Assembly (NCBI GenBank): GCA_015956445.1
Contig: WIUZ02000004.1
Span: 682,001-746,000 of the forward strand
Source of the DNA: Thelephora terrestris
Lineage: Eukaryota; Basidiomycota; Agaricomycetes; Thelephorales; Thelephoraceae
Direction of reading: 5' to 3'
Length of the DNA: 64,000 bases
Under the pieces are notes generated by a model. It saw only the letters and a list, made by a program, of their open reading frames with translations, made no database searches and was not told the origin of the DNA. Below are positions 47,379 to 59,839 of this stretch, in pieces. Positions within the stretch are counted from its first letter, which is position 1; each line of letters starts with the position of its first letter. A program made the position numbers and the translations under genes.

Positions 47379-50300
47379 TTAAGACCGTTGAAGGAACCCA
47401 ACGTCCAAACCGGTCATGACTTTCATGCTCTCAGGGTAGGCCGAGTTACTCTCCTTTAGGAGGCCGGCCAACCTACGGCATATGTCTAATGGATAGGATA
47501 AATGTTCTGCTTGCGGAAAACCTGGATATCTAGATACAATGCTTCGGTCACAGAAAAATCAATGGCTCAACCGGTGACTAGTTGATGCTGCACCCACCTG
47601 GCTAAATCCGCGGAAGCGGTCTCCGGACCCAAGATCTTATACAGGACTTTCGCCCCGTGGATATATCCCACCTTTGACAAGAAGTACTGAGTCGGAGTGG
47701 AGTACGCAATCCGCATGCTTGGCTTAAATAGCCAAATCTACGACAAGCATGAGAGCCCAGTGCAGACTCTGGATGTATGGGGGGACGTACAAGTATTCTC
47801 GGCCGCTCTTCTTCGTCGTCGTGCAGAATGAATCTGTAAGTTGCGTGGGCCTGGACGTACTCCATCATATCTTCAACTATGAACGACGATAAAGGTATCC
47901 GCAGAGGTCTGAGGGTTTTATTGGTCAAATGATGACTCGCGCATCGCCAAGGGGATATTAATACGCACTCTGCTGTTGGACTGACAGGTTTGATCGCATA
48001 CTTTGCCAACCGGTAGCACATAACACCTTCTCTATCAGGTGACGGCTGCCTTTGTGTGCGCCCCACAGTCGCGCCGCAGATGCATTTGATGCTGGACCAC
48101 CCCTCCCGCTATGGTGAGCAACCATCAGTACTAGTCCGCACATCAACAAGATAATTGATAAGGGATGTGCCCTCGCGTGTAGCTCTAAGGACAGTGGTCT
48201 TGTCGCCCAAGAGTTGTTTAGCAAGGCCAGTGTTTCTCTGGGATGTCTGGTATCGGCCAAAGGTACGTTGTACCTGCCGTCAACACGGCAAAGTCCGCAC
48301 AAACTTTCGGAATCCGCCAAAACCAACGAGGGCTTCGACGGACCCGTTGCTGGAGGAGCCCTGCTGGTATCTGGCCACGGGTGGGTAATACCCCGACGAT
48401 GGCCTTCTTTGCATCCGGAGCACTCAGGCGTTTAGTGAGACACGGGACTCACCTCTCGAGCTTCGGAATGGCGAATGTGTACCTCGACAACGCTACTCTC
48501 TTCGAACACAATGTAGCTCCCCCCCACGAGAGCTTCACCCTCCTTCGGCCAAAAACCATGTTTGGCGTTCTCCATCACCTCATTGTGTAGTTTCTGATCC
48601 GAGTGACAGATCCACACATCTATGAGCTCCTGCCAGTGTTCCGAGGGGAGGTCCTTGTATTCGTTGACCTTCGTCGACTGCACTAGAGGCAAAGAGCACG
48701 AGGAGCATATAAATGTAGTGGGCATGGACTTTGATAGAGCCGTAGCATCGTAGAGCTCCACGGCTAACGAGGAGGGCAGGTCGGGTGCACCAACTGAAGA
48801 GAGTTTGAGTTCGAAATGTCCGCTCTGTACATTGACCGTTGGCTTTCCGGAGGAGACGCGAGCGGGAAGAGGGGACGGGAGAGTAGTCTTGGTACCAGAA
48901 ATCACCAGGAAATAATCTGATTTGTCCGCCCCGGATTGAATATCGACTTCTAGGTTGACCCCCAGAATGGCACCAGTGACGTTGAAAAAAACCATCACGT
49001 GTTGAAGGTTTTCATGGTGCTCTGCGACGTAACTCAGCTCTAGTGAACCTGCTTGGTGTGTATTGAGCAATAAGATAGTAAGATAAATTTGTAGGGCATA
49101 CCAACGCCCAGGCTCGATCGAGATGGGCTCTTGGACCGGCGTTTGTGAGCCTTGCGGTCTGGGGGTGTCCTCATACCAGAAGGGAGGATCCAATCCAACG
49201 TCGGTGCGGAAAGACTTCTGTTCCGGAGTCCCTTCAAGGACCTTCTTTTCGTGATAGTCTTTGGTAGGTCGATACCGGAAGGAATAGGCTCTTTTATGAA
49301 CTCCGGCAATGTAAGAGCTGCATGTGGGTCTGCCTTTAAGGCTTCGGGTGGGACCGACTCGCGAATGAACTCGGGAAGGGTGAGAAGGGCTTCTGAATTT
49401 TTCAGATTGTCGGAGGAATTGGCTTCTTGATCGTGTAGCCTGCCCGAATCAGAATGTCCAGCCAGTTGTTCGACAAACTCTTGCCGCTGTGTAAACAACG
49501 ACTCAGTGACCGAGGATCCTGCAATGAGTTGAATACGCTTACCCGTTCATTGTCCCTCCAACGTGCTCTCTCCTGCTTCGCTCTGGCGTCACTGTCCATG
49601 ACGTATGACTGCCCAGTTATTTTCCTTTCTGAAGCCTTCCCGATCATCTCTACCATATGTTCCAGCTCCCTCAAATCCACCTGTTTTTGCTTACCCTTGC
49701 CCTTACCGGCTTGCCTCGCCTTTTCCAATTCTGCCATCTTCGATGCCTTTAATTCAACCCGCTGGTTGAGCAGCTGTGGTGCAACGAGGTAGAGTCTGTC
49801 GATGGCGATTGTTACGGCTTCCAGATCCAATCGCATTTTCTCATTCTGGATCGTCGCAGAGACCAGTCGCTCGTAAGAAAAGGATGGACTCTTCACATCC
49901 TTAGCCTCATGGGTAAATAGAGACCGAGGACCGTCGTATGCGGGAGGGATGTCGTCGATGGGGGAACCAGCAAGGTCGTACTCCGGGGGGTGAACATCAG
50001 AATTGCTAGGGGGTCGGAGTGGTTCCGGGGTCCGTTGCCGTCGCCTACAGAGTGTAATCACTTGCTCCAGCATGGTGTCTATTTGTGACCATAATAGTGC
50101 ATTCTCCACCACGGAAACGGGGTTAGAATGAGGTGTGTGTAGGTTTCGATCGTTTTGCAACTCTGTGAGAGAATGTTCGAGTGAGTCGTAGAGATTCGGG
50201 TTCGCAACCATTGATGTAGAGGGGGTCGTTGATAAGGAGGGGGTTGTGATGGTATCTTTTGCGCAAGTGGATAGGAGCCGTTGAAGGCAGTTTAGCAGGG

Positions 50301-50895
50301 ACACCAGCGTCTTCGCGAGCTGAGCGTCGGTAGAGGGTGATTCATCAGAAGAACTAAACAGTCGATCAATACGACCCTGGAGCTCCCGCAACAGTGCCAC
50401 ATTATCTTGTGCAGTTGCGATTTCAACCATAGAGTCTCCTGAGTCGAGTTGCCGCAGTTTGGATATCAGCGTGTGGAGGAGGAAGGGGGAGGACTGGCTC
50501 TGAGCAGCACCGTGGGTGGGGGGCGCCATGGCACCACTGAAAAGTTGTGAAGAAAGAAGGACGTCGAGAATCATTAGACACGAGTTCTGGACGTTTTGAA
50601 TGGATGGAACAATATCTTGCTAACATGAATGAGCCTCTAGAGAAGCGGGGGACATCATCAGCCGACTCACCATCTCTCCCTTGGTGGGTTCATGATGTAC
50701 AGTTTGGATGGGGCGTTCTGCGGTGGAAGACGAGTCGGCGGTATATATCGCTGGTGCGGTCGCGGGTCTTACGATGTCTTCCTGCTGGGTATATGACGAC
50801 TGGAGAAGTGCTCGTGGAAACGGAGTAGGAATCGCAGTTGTGAGCAAGGGATCTGGTGACCGGAGAACTTCCCTTGTTCGCTCAAGGGTCGCCAT
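47379..50895 (-). CDS. HECT_2 (UBE3D-like) E2-binding protein with long N-terminal extension
   Basis: The C-terminal third is a HECT_2/UBE3D domain, a family reported to bind E2 ubiquitin conjugases. It includes FICSSCSLPL, LPSEHWQELIDVWICH, EGEALVGGSYIVFEE, YRLAKYAIKP, SSFIVEDMMEYVQAHATYRFIL, FLSKVGYIHGAKVLYKILGPE and YPGFPQAEHLSYPLDICRRL, ending MTGLDVGFLQRS. The stop is at 47379-47381. The N-terminal two thirds, starting MATLERTREVLRSPDPL at 50895, has a helical region (LVSLLNCLQRLLSTC), two PPxY motifs (PPEYD and PPAYD), a charged coiled coil (MAELEKARQAGKGKGKQKQV) and a repeated element LTLPEFIRESVP/LTLPEFIKEPIP. Successive exons join in frame (GTGAGT, GTAAGC and GTATGC donors), so I read one protein of about 1,000 residues. 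Two adjacent genes with a hidden boundary near 48980 remain possible. Confidence 0.68.
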
Positions 50896-51090
50896 CCCGG
50901 GGTCTACGGGAGATGTGTGCAAAGGAACGGCGGTCGCCGCCTCGACCAGTGGTGACGGATGTGTGCGAAAGAGCGGCAGTTTCGGAAGCAAAGGTGGAAA
51001 TCCTACTACGCTCACGTGCACGTGGCTTGACTGCTCTCACTGCTCTAAATCGAAGCCTGATTGTTGTTTCACTCTCCAAACAAGACCACG
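50896..51090. promoter_or_regulatory. Divergent promoter with tandem CACGTG boxes
   Basis: 195 bases separate the HECT_2 and RAM2 start codons. Two abutting CACGTG boxes (51013-51018 and 51019-51024) form a perfect 12-base palindrome about 70 bases before the RAM2 ATG. CACGTG is the site of fungal bHLH factors such as Cbf1. Confidence 0.6.
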
Positions 51091-52409
51091 ATGTCCCTCG
51101 CAGACGACGCCCCCCTACCGTACTCTCAACGTCCAGAGTGGCAGGATGTCACTCCCATACCACAACACGAGTCCCTGAGTCCTCTCGCACCAATCTTCTA
51201 CACCGATGAGTGTACGGCTCGTCCTGTGCACATCATAATATTTAATTGAGCATCAAATTTCGCTGTACAGATAGGGACTGCACCGACTATTTCCGCGGAA
51301 TAGTAACAACAGGGGAAATGAGCAACCGCGTCTTACAATTGACGGAAGATATAATCAGGCTAAACCCCGCACACTATTCTGCATGGTTAGTTCTCTCCCA
51401 CCATTCATAGTTAGGCGACCGAGTCTCATCACAGAGCAGGCAGTACCGGTACAAAACCCTCATTTCCATAAACTCGTCCCTTGACCTTGAATTGCTGCTC
51501 ATGGACGAGATCGCGGCAACCTTCCTCAAGAACTACCAAGTCTGGCACCATCGTCGTCTACTTTTGACGTACATCTACTCCCAAGGCCCTGAAACAAAAG
51601 GCCCAGATTTGCTTCTTAAGGAGCTGAAATTCATCGAAAAGGTCTTTGAGGAGGATTCCAAGAATTATCACACCTGGTCTTATCGTCAATGGATCCTTTC
51701 TAATTTCAATCGGAACGAACTTTGGGCGGTGGAAATCCCTTTCATCGAGAGGATGATAAATGAGGATATTAGGAACAATTCAGCTTGGCATCACCGTTTC
51801 TTTGTCGTGTTCGATTCAGGGGTCAGGCAAGGGGACGAAAACAGGGAGGATGCCCTGCGCCGCGAGATCTTGTTTGTGCTCCTGCTCCAGTCACGCTGGT
51901 TTTCTCACTAACAGATCGATGCCAGGTACAGCAAGGGGAAGATTTCAATCGCACCGAATAACCTCTCGCCATGGAATTATCTGAGAGGTATCCTTGATCG
52001 CACGAAAACACCGTACGAGTCGATCGAGGAGTTCGTCCTCCCTTACACTAAATCCGAAGAGAGCCCCGAGTCTGTTGTCGACCTGGATAACCCGCCGCCA
52101 AGTAAGGGCGCCCATCTTCCCGCAGTGCCAGCGGTGGAGTTCCTCGCAGATATCCGAGAGAGCCAAGGCAGGATTTCGGAAGCCACCGAGGTATGGACTC
52201 CCGCGAGCCCTCTTGTTGATTGAGCTTATCGCCGCCTACCTCATCACAGCTTTTCAACCTATTGGGGGATCAGCTTGACACGATTCGGAAGCGGTGAGCT
52301 GCCCTGCCTGAACTCTAAACTAAGGTTCGGTCGACTGATCCGTCTCACTCCACCAAGATACTGGGACTTCAGGATCAAGGAAGCTCAGGAGCTATCCCAA
52401 AAATCGTGA
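51091..52409 (+). CDS. RAM2: Protein farnesyltransferase / geranylgeranyltransferase type I alpha subunit
   Basis: The shared alpha subunit of the two CaaX prenyltransferases, which lipidate Ras, Rho and a-factor-like pheromones. The start MSLADDAPLPYSQRPEW is followed by IFYTDEYRDCTDYFRGIV. Then come the prenyltransferase alpha repeats, each with the family W and YR/HR residues: LNPAHYSAWQYRYKTL, FLKNYQVWHHRRLLL, DSKNYHTWSYRQWIL, DIRNNSAWHHRFFVV and IAPNNLSPWNYLRGIL. A sixth helical repeat near ELFNLLGDQLDTIRKRYWDF closes the protein, which ends QELSQKS. Short introns interrupt repeats 1, 4 and 6. Length about 340 residues, as in yeast Ram2. Confidence 0.95.
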
Positions 52410-52729
52410 CAGAAAATCGATAAGGTTCTGAGCTTGTAGTTTTACGTGAAAGAGGAAAATCAAATCCCATAAGGTTGTAATCGTTAAAAAACATACACAA
52501 GACGCGAACAGCAGAAATGGTCCAAAAAAACAAGAAGAAAGCGCGAAAGCACACCGACGAAGTAAACCTACACATTAAAGGTCGAAAGATACAGTAGACC
52601 CGGACCAGGCGGGGCAAAAGATACACAAAAAACGTCAACGTGGAGTGTAACGTTGAAGATACGTCCAGCATCCTCGTGGAAGACATGAAATCTCTAGAAA
52701 AAGACACCTGACCAGGAGAGGGGTTAGGG
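52410..52729. other. Intergenic between convergent genes, 320 bases
   Basis: A-rich 3' flank of RAM2. A tiny Lys-rich frame near 52517 (MVQKNKKKARKHTDE) is too short to call. Confidence 0.45.
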
Positions 52730-53657
52730 TTATTGGGGTGAAGGACGGATGCTCTGTCTAGCGGACCATCGGGGGGCAGAGTGACCTAGTGGGATGTTGA
52801 CAATACCCACTTCTAATGGACCAGCGGATGCGGTGGTATGACGACGGATGGCAGTTGGTCGTTGCGGCATGGCAATCAAGACAGATACTTGGACCGCTTC
52901 TATTGTGGACTTGTCGTATCCACTCATGCTCTCGTGCTTTTGGCGCTTGGACGTTCCCCCGGCATTATCTGCGGCATGCGCTTCGGCTGGAGGAGGGCCA
53001 GGGATAGGGCGCGATGGGGTATCCCGGGAAGGGCGTTGCAAGAGCGAGGACTGTGATGAGTTCACCAGGTCCCTCAGCAGAGCGTTGCCGTCCACTGTGA
53101 GTGTTGTGGGTCCGGAAACCCGACCCGTCAACGGGTCTACAGGGAATGGGGGGATAGGTGGCACGTGAGTCTTGGTTGGGTTTTTTACGTATGTTACGGT
53201 CATGGGCTAAGAGGCCAAAATCAACCGGCTGCATCCCACAAGTTATCAAGCTGGATATACACACCTTGAGATCTACCCAATACCCAACGTCTTTGCACAA
53301 CGAGAGGTCACTGAACGAGCTTCCAGAGCTCACCTTCCTCTCGTGCACGAACCTTCCACCGAAGCCGGGGACCCGAATGTCCCACAACTTGGGCTTCTTG
53401 ACCTTGGTCTTGGTGTGTCCCCGTCTGCCCACCATAACGAAATCGGTGGTGCCTGGTATCTCCTCAACCTCGTACTCCGGGTTCTCGAGTTGGGTATTGG
53501 CTCGTTGGAGGAAGGCCCGCTTCCAACAGCAGTATGAGAACACGATGAAAATAGCAAAGCAAAAGGAGCCGAGGAAAGCGATGAGCAAGATCTTTGAGAT
53601 AGCAGGCATCGGGTGGCGGTCGGGATCTTTGGTATAAGGTTCAGAGACCTGTCTCAA
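52730..53657 (-). CDS. Hypothetical single-pass membrane protein
   Basis: The N-terminal exon has one strong transmembrane helix (ILLIAFLGSFCFAIFIVFSYCCW) right after MPAISK at about 53609, or after a longer head starting MRQVSEPYTKDPDRH at 53657. The cytoplasmic part is basic and polar: VEEIPGTTDFVMVGRRG and KPKLWDIRVPGFGGRFVHERKV. After one intron come PPIPPFPVDPLTGRVSGP and TIEAVQVSVLIAMPQRP near the end, closing RQSIRPSPQ. Pieces such as EAVQVSVLIAMP recur in Agaricomycete hypothetical membrane proteins as far as I recall; no function can be given. One or two introns. Confidence 0.65.
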
Positions 53658-54085
53658 GCGAAGACATCAGGGAGAAACAGAAAAGCGGGCGCGAGCGTCT
53701 GAGCCTGGATTGTTGGGAGGAATGATATACTCTGTAAAGTATACATCACCTGGCCTCGGTAGGAATTCGCAGTCGTTGAGTCTGCCTTTTGCGCATATCT
53801 GGCCGACAATTGACCCCGTCGATTATTGTCCAGAGAGAATGAAGATCACCTTCTCCCACGGCACGTCCACCTGAACCTTATTGTCTTGCGTATCCAAGGA
53901 TCCGGAGACGTGTGCTCAGATCTATCGTCTATTCAATCCTCGCCAGGTCCAAGCAGAGCCGGCACTATGGGTTACGGACATCAGTGCTTTACATCCGTAC
54001 AAAATGCTTCCGGGGTTCAGGGTAGGAAGCGATTAGATGTCGAATACGACCGCCTCGGTAGCAGGAAGAAGTTATGTGCAATCTA
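53658..54085. other. Intergenic, 428 bases
   Basis: 5' flank of the membrane protein gene and 3' flank of the REX-type gene. A plus-strand frame over 53826-54317 is the shadow of the exonuclease and not a gene. Confidence 0.5.
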
Positions 54086-56307
54086 TCAAGCATCTTTAAT
54101 GCACAGAAACAAAAGACCCTTCTTCGCCAATTCAACCTCGCTCTCCAGATCACGTCCGTCCTGCGCCGTCCACGTAGCGGGACCGGAAGCTGGGGGCATC
54201 CCCATCCTCAACGCAATCTCAAACGCTGCTTTCCGGCTGTTCAGCTTCGTCATCCTCCTAGGATCGGAGTGTCCAGAAAATACGATGAAGGCCGTTCGTG
54301 GTGGCAAGGCATCGTAGATTCGGGATAGCCTTGAGTTCAGCTCGGCAGCGGTAGCAGCCTCTTTCACGGGATCATTCGTTATCTCGGCATCAGCGTCGGC
54401 GAACTCAGTCACAACAACTTCGTTTGCTGTTTTTCCGGTTATCCCTGTACTGTATGTGAGTATCGGTTTGTCGTAACAGATCAACTTTGTGAAGCGCACA
54501 TCCGCAGGCATCAGAAAGCTCTAGGAATCTTCCAAAGATAAAATGATTGTTCGGAATCATCTCTAGGACCCCGTTTACAACATCTTCATCTGTTTTGCAG
54601 GCCACAGAAGCCGTCGCTTTCGCCCCGTGCCAGTTTGCGGGGGTGCCATGGTCGACCACCGCTGTCTTCACTCCCCCACTTCGCGTACTTCTGGCGATTC
54701 TCTCGCAAATCGACTCTTGGTCGGTCTTGAATTCTCCGTATCCTGGCCCGTTCTCTACCTTCTTTTTGAGAAGCTCCAGGCATGCCCTAGCGTCTTCTTC
54801 AGGATCGTGCCCTCCCTCCCCGCGGTTCTGAATCTCTCGACGACACCATTTTTTGGTCAACCACGCAAGCCCCGGCTTGAGGGGGCGGCCACGAGGGTGA
54901 TGGTATATCACAGCGGTGTCGATGCATCGAGGGTGAGACATCTTCAGAGAGCGCAAGTCAGATTCCAGAGAATGGCCAGCGAGAACGGGAGTTGGCTTTG
55001 TGGAGAGGAATTCAGTCATTTTTTCCCGAACTTGCGCAAACGTGGTTGTCGCCTTGGCAATCGATTCTTCAGTTATCCCAGACCACCGTGTAAGATAATC
55101 TGTAATCGGTTTCTCCGGCTTGATGAGTTGATCATAGACGACTTTTCCGGAGACGTAGTGGATGAGGCAGACTCTTGCAAGCGACTTTCCGTCTTCTGTC
55201 AGACACTATAGGACCTCGTCAACTAAAAAAACGAAGAGAAGGATTCATTCCAAAACCTACCATCTCACAATCAATACCGTATATATCTGGGAATCCTCCA
55301 TCCTCTATCAAGGGTATCTCAATCCAATCTTCGGGTGCCTGGAAGATGTCGGCCATATAGGACGGGACAGGATACTCATTTTCGATCATCTGTTCCAATG
55401 TAAGGAGATAACGTAGTGCCGACTTCTCTTGTGAATGTTCTGCTACGCGAGGTGCACTTCAGCAACCAAAGCGATCCTCGGGGGTCACAGTCGGAGAGCA
55501 CCTACAATTCACCCTTTCCAGTTGTCTTCGTTTCTTCTCTTCTCCAGTCACAGGAACTTGGAAAAACGTAGAGAGGGCCGAGAACATCTTTGTTGCCTCA
55601 CCAGGGGCACGAGTCGGACATGCGTGACTGAATTTGGACGCAATGAAAGGTACCAAGGTACCTGGAGGCGAAGGAAACGGAATCTGGATCGGGACGTTGG
55701 GATTGTCCATCGGGGATGTTGACATCGGGGGTAGCGAGATTGATTTCCCCGTCAATCCAACTGTAAGGAGTACGACAACCTTTTGAATTGACCGTGGATT
55801 CTAAGTCCAAAGGTTAGACACGGGTTACCTTCATTCGGGGTGAGATAAAGGTGCCTACTTCGATTCTTACCCAGCTGGGCGGAGGTGCGTCGGCAACAAG
55901 GTGCAGAATCAAATCGCGCACATCCTATTGAGAAAGTCAGCTCTTAAGGTCCCGTGGGCGGAAGACACGCCACGCAAAACGCGTACGCTGATGCCAACTG
56001 CATGGGTGCGTTTTATAATCTCCGATGTGTTGTACATAAACCTAGCAGGTTGGGCCTTTTCCATGGCCACCACAGTATTCTGTCTGTCAGCTTACGGTGG
56101 GTATGATGAGGAACGTAAACAAGAAACACACACGTCAATTTTCGCTTCTACTTTCTTTGCTTTCTTTGCCTTCCTCTTTTCCACCTTCGTCCAGCCATCC
56201 TCGGTATCGTCAGCAAGAACCTCGAAAGGATTCGGAGACATCTTGGCCTTCTTGTGGGCGGGTGAGCTCGGTGCCGGCGATTTGGTCGAAGGTTTGGATC
56301 GCTTCAT
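54086..56307 (-). CDS. RNA exonuclease, Rex1/REXO1 type (DEDDh)
   Basis: A nuclear 3'-5' exonuclease that trims 5S rRNA, tRNA and other structured RNAs. The N-terminus is basic and nuclear-like (MKRSKPSTKSPAPSSPAHKK, KAKKAKKVEAK). The exonuclease domain begins DIYGIDCEM with the first Asp-Glu pair. It continues ARVCLIHYVSGKVVYDQLIKP, DYLTRWSGITEESI, then PVLAGHSLESDLRSL with the third acidic residue, and GGHDPEEDARACLELL with the His and last Asp. All DEDDh residues are present. A C-terminal extension of about 250 residues (FIFGRFLELSDACG, FIVFSGHSDPRRMTKLNSRK) is seen in fungal Rex1 proteins. The first intron follows GIDCEM directly. Roughly eight introns. Confidence 0.9.
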
Positions 56308-56492
56308 TGTGACATGAGAGAACTCTCGATCGAGACCTGTGCCCGCCTCCGTTTGATGCTCTCCTTCTCCGGCTATGTCAATCACACATCCCGTCCTCAG
56401 AATGAATTACAAACAGATATTAAACTACAGTGTACATCGTATGAATAGATGCGTGATGTGTGATGCCGCTGTAAGGGTGCAGACGGACTCGT

Positions 56493-58855
56493 CTACTCTT
56501 CCAGGAAGAAGTAGTTACCAGAAGCTGCGACCGAACGAGTCAAAAATCGTCCCAAGCAGGTTAAAGTATGTGTCCCAACCTTTTTGTTCCTTATCCTTCA
56601 CACTGTTCAGCTTGTTAACTCTAGGCCGATAGTTTGTAGGATCTCGTCGGAACGTGATCTCGAGAGATGCCAGGAACTTGTTCATCCCCGACAACAAGGA
56701 CTGTGGCCTAAGTTTTTTCCCAGCATGAGAAGATCCCAAGAGCGAATGGAATACACTCACGGGGTGGCGTTAGCAGATACAGCAGGTTGACCCTCGAACA
56801 CAATAACACGGTCGGCCAGGTATGTGGCCATGATAAAGTCATGTTCGATGACGAACGCTGTCTTCTTGGCGTGGAGAATATACCTGCATGAAACAGATAT
56901 CTGAGCTCCCGAAGTAACTGTCTTCTTCCCGTGTTTCCATACCTCTTAATGACCTTGCTAGCAATGATACGTTGCTCAGAATCCAAGAAACTGAATGGTG
57001 GCCTGTCAGGTGGAATTCTGCAGTTCATGATACGAATGTCACTTGCGAGGATGGCTCGTCCAGTAGATAAATGTTGACATTGGACTTTCCTAGAGCCAAC
57101 ACGATGGCGACGCGTTGCAGCTCTCCACCCGACAAGGTTTTGACCTCTTGATCCATAATAGGTTCCAAATTCATTGGCTTCAAGACATCCGTCTGGAATT
57201 GTGGGTGCATGAAAGCGGCCTTAATCTGCTTGATCAACAACATCCTGACGGTGCCCGGGAACTTGGGTGAGATGGTCTGCGGTTTGAGTGAAACCGAGAA
57301 CGTCTGCCTGTCCGTCTCCAGATCCGGAGTGTCTCCAGCCAAAAGCCGGATGAACGTTGTCTTTCCTGTTCCGTTTTCCCCCAACATGACAATGATTTCA
57401 GAATCGGTAAAGCTACCCGGAGAAACGGTCAGCTTGAAGCCCCCGAGGGTCTTGCTCATTGCTGGATACTTGTACTGCTGGGATTTTGAGATGAGCATTT
57501 CGTCAGCGGTTTCTACCATCTTGAACGAGAGCGACTCCTCCCGGAACCGCAAGTTCTCGGTTGGAATGAAACCATCCAGGAAAATATTGATACCTGCGAA
57601 GTTTACTGCTGAGCAATACCTCAAGCGGCGATGGGAAGGAAGGAGTACCTTCTCTCACCGAGTAAGGCATAGTCACGACACCGTACATTGAAGGTTTGCC
57701 GTACAAACAGCATGCGAAGTCTGAGAGGTAATCTAAGACAGAGAGATCGTGTTCGACGGCGATAACGTAGTTGTCCGGGGTCAGCAGAGATCGAATGACC
57801 TGAGCTGCCTTTAGCCGTTGCTTCACGTCCAAATAACTCGAAGGTTCGTCGAACATGTACCTGTGGGATTGTTATTCGGGGGATACGTCGGTGACAGTAT
57901 AATTTCCACATACACATTGGCGCGCTGAACACAACTCATAGCGATCGCAAACCGCTGAAGCTCTCCACCAGAAAGTTGGTTGATGTTACGTTGTAGGACT
58001 TCGTTGAGTTCAAGTTCATCGCACATCAGTTGCTTGTTTTCTAGTTCCACTTTGTTATCCAACATCTGCTCGACGGTGGTGGCGGCCTTGATCATCTTCG
58101 GTATGTGATCCACGTACTGTGGTTTGATCAACGCCTTGAGGTTATCTTCCAGAACCTTGGTGAAGTAATTCTGGAGCTCCGATCCACGGAAGTACCTGAG
58201 AATCTCCTGCCAATCTGGCGGATCCTTTGAACGGGAGATCACACATCAGTATGTGGACACTCCTAAGAGGTGCATATAACCTACATCGTACCGTCCAAGG
58301 TTAGGTTTCAGTTTTCCGGCTAGTATTTTCAACGCCGTGCTCTTTCCAATACCGTTAGTCCCCACCAGACCTAGCACCTGACCGGGCCGTGGGGTAGGGA
58401 GTCGATGTAGCTTAAACGCGTTGGCGGTATAACGATGTGTGACTTGAGTTGATAAGTTCGTCGGCAGGTTGATGATCGCAATGGCCTCAAATGGACACCT
58501 ACAACAAGGATTAACAAGGAAACGGTCGGATATCATGACAGAACTCACTTCTTAACGCAAATGCCACAACCAATACATAGCACCTCGGAGATGTAAGCGA
58601 TCTTGTCGGTTGGTTTGACCTCGATACACAGTTTTCCTGATCAAATAGTCATCCATCCATCCAGAGAAATAGAATTTCAGTATCTTATACCAACCCATTT
58701 TCACTACAGGGCATGACTGGATACGTTCTCGGTCAACACATTTCGGTCCCAAAGCGTTGAAATTGATGACTAACTTTTTTGCACTCTTGAGCACACCGCT
58801 TTGGTTTACATCGATTTGAGTCTACGATAGCAATACGAGTAATCTTGTCGGCCAT
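56493..58855 (-). CDS. RLI1: Ribosome-recycling ATPase Rli1/ABCE1
   Basis: An essential twin-ATPase that splits ribosomes after termination. [20 protein letters not shown] begins the Fe-S domain with its two ferredoxin-like clusters ([31 protein letters not shown]). Nucleotide-binding domain 1 has [17 protein letters not shown], the signature [15 protein letters not shown] and FDEPSSYLD, then [14 protein letters not shown]. Domain 2 has [50 protein letters not shown] and VIEHDF. The C-terminus [24 protein letters not shown] is conserved. The stop is at 56493. Numerous introns, one between Cys residues of the first cluster. It is divergent to Par14, 174 bases apart; both act in ribosome biogenesis or function. 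Confidence 0.96.
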
Positions 58856-59029
58856 GGTCGGGAATCAGCTCAACAGGTGAGTGGAGTCGTCGTCTAGAGG
58901 GAAAGTGCTGGCGGTGCGATTGTGCTGTAGGCTGTAATTTTATTGATCACTTTGCTCAAGCCATGACGCCGCTCCGACGCGGGAGGGGTCACGTGCACCG
59001 AGACCAATCCTCCTGGTCCCATTGGTCCG
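58856..59029. promoter_or_regulatory. Divergent promoter of RLI1 and the Par14 gene
   Basis: 174 bases with a CACGTG box at 58990-58995, 35 bases before the Par14 ATG, and a GACGCGGG element just upstream of it. Confidence 0.5.
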
Positions 59030-59695
59030 ATGCCCAAAAAGTCGACGGATAAGAAACCAGCCGACAAGAAGGCCGCCAGCAAGAAACAGAACGTAGAAAA
59101 TAGTGCAGAGGACTCGAAGGTTAGACCCTCTGCCTTCATTTGCAATGATTTTGGTTCGATAGATTCGACGCAGGGCGGGGGAAAGCTCAAGGCCGCAACC
59201 TCGATAAACGTTCGACACATCCTTTGCGAGGTGGGGTTCCACCTCGAGAGACAGCTCTCATCATCTCTGACGGCATCACAAAGAAACACTCCAAGGCCAC
59301 CGAGGCGTTGACCAAGATCCAGGTCAGCGCACCTACTCACACCCCGCATCAGTGACTGAGCATGTTCTGGATGACAGGAAGGCCAACGATTCGACAAAGT
59401 CGCTCAAGAGTACTCAGAAGACAAGGCCAAAGGTGCAAGCTTCCCTCAACTATCGGTGTTGTTTATCTTATCCTGTGGAAATAGCTGGTGGTAGTCTTGG
59501 GTGGATGACACGGGGAAGCATGGTGGTAAGAGTAGCTCTTTGGCATTCCCTACCTTTACCTCAAGGTGTGAATAGGGTGCTTTCCAAGACGCTGCATTCG
59601 CATTACAACCGTCGACAGTCGATAAACCCACTATCTCTCCTTTGGTAAAAACCAGCTTCGGGTACCACATTATCATGGTGGAAGCTCGTAAGTGA
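59030..59695 (+). CDS. Parvulin peptidyl-prolyl isomerase, Par14/Pin4 type
   Basis: Catalyses cis-trans isomerisation of peptidyl-proline bonds; in animals Par14 is a nuclear and pre-ribosome-associated protein. A Lys-rich head ([19 protein letters not shown]) is followed by [19 protein letters not shown]. Then come [40 protein letters not shown] and [14 protein letters not shown], the parvulin catalytic core without the phosphate-binding loop of Pin1. Six exons, each junction in frame; about 132 residues, as expected. The head replaces the WW domain of Pin1-type parvulins. Confidence 0.93.
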
Positions 59696-59839
59696 ATCTA
59701 GGATCCTGTACAATAATATTACGACATGATTCGCGTACTTGTACCATAACACTAACACTGTCTGCCAGGTATCGGATTACATCGGGGTATGTTTCTGCCC
59801 TAGATTCGCATAAGATAAACTTCGTAAGATTCAGGTCAA

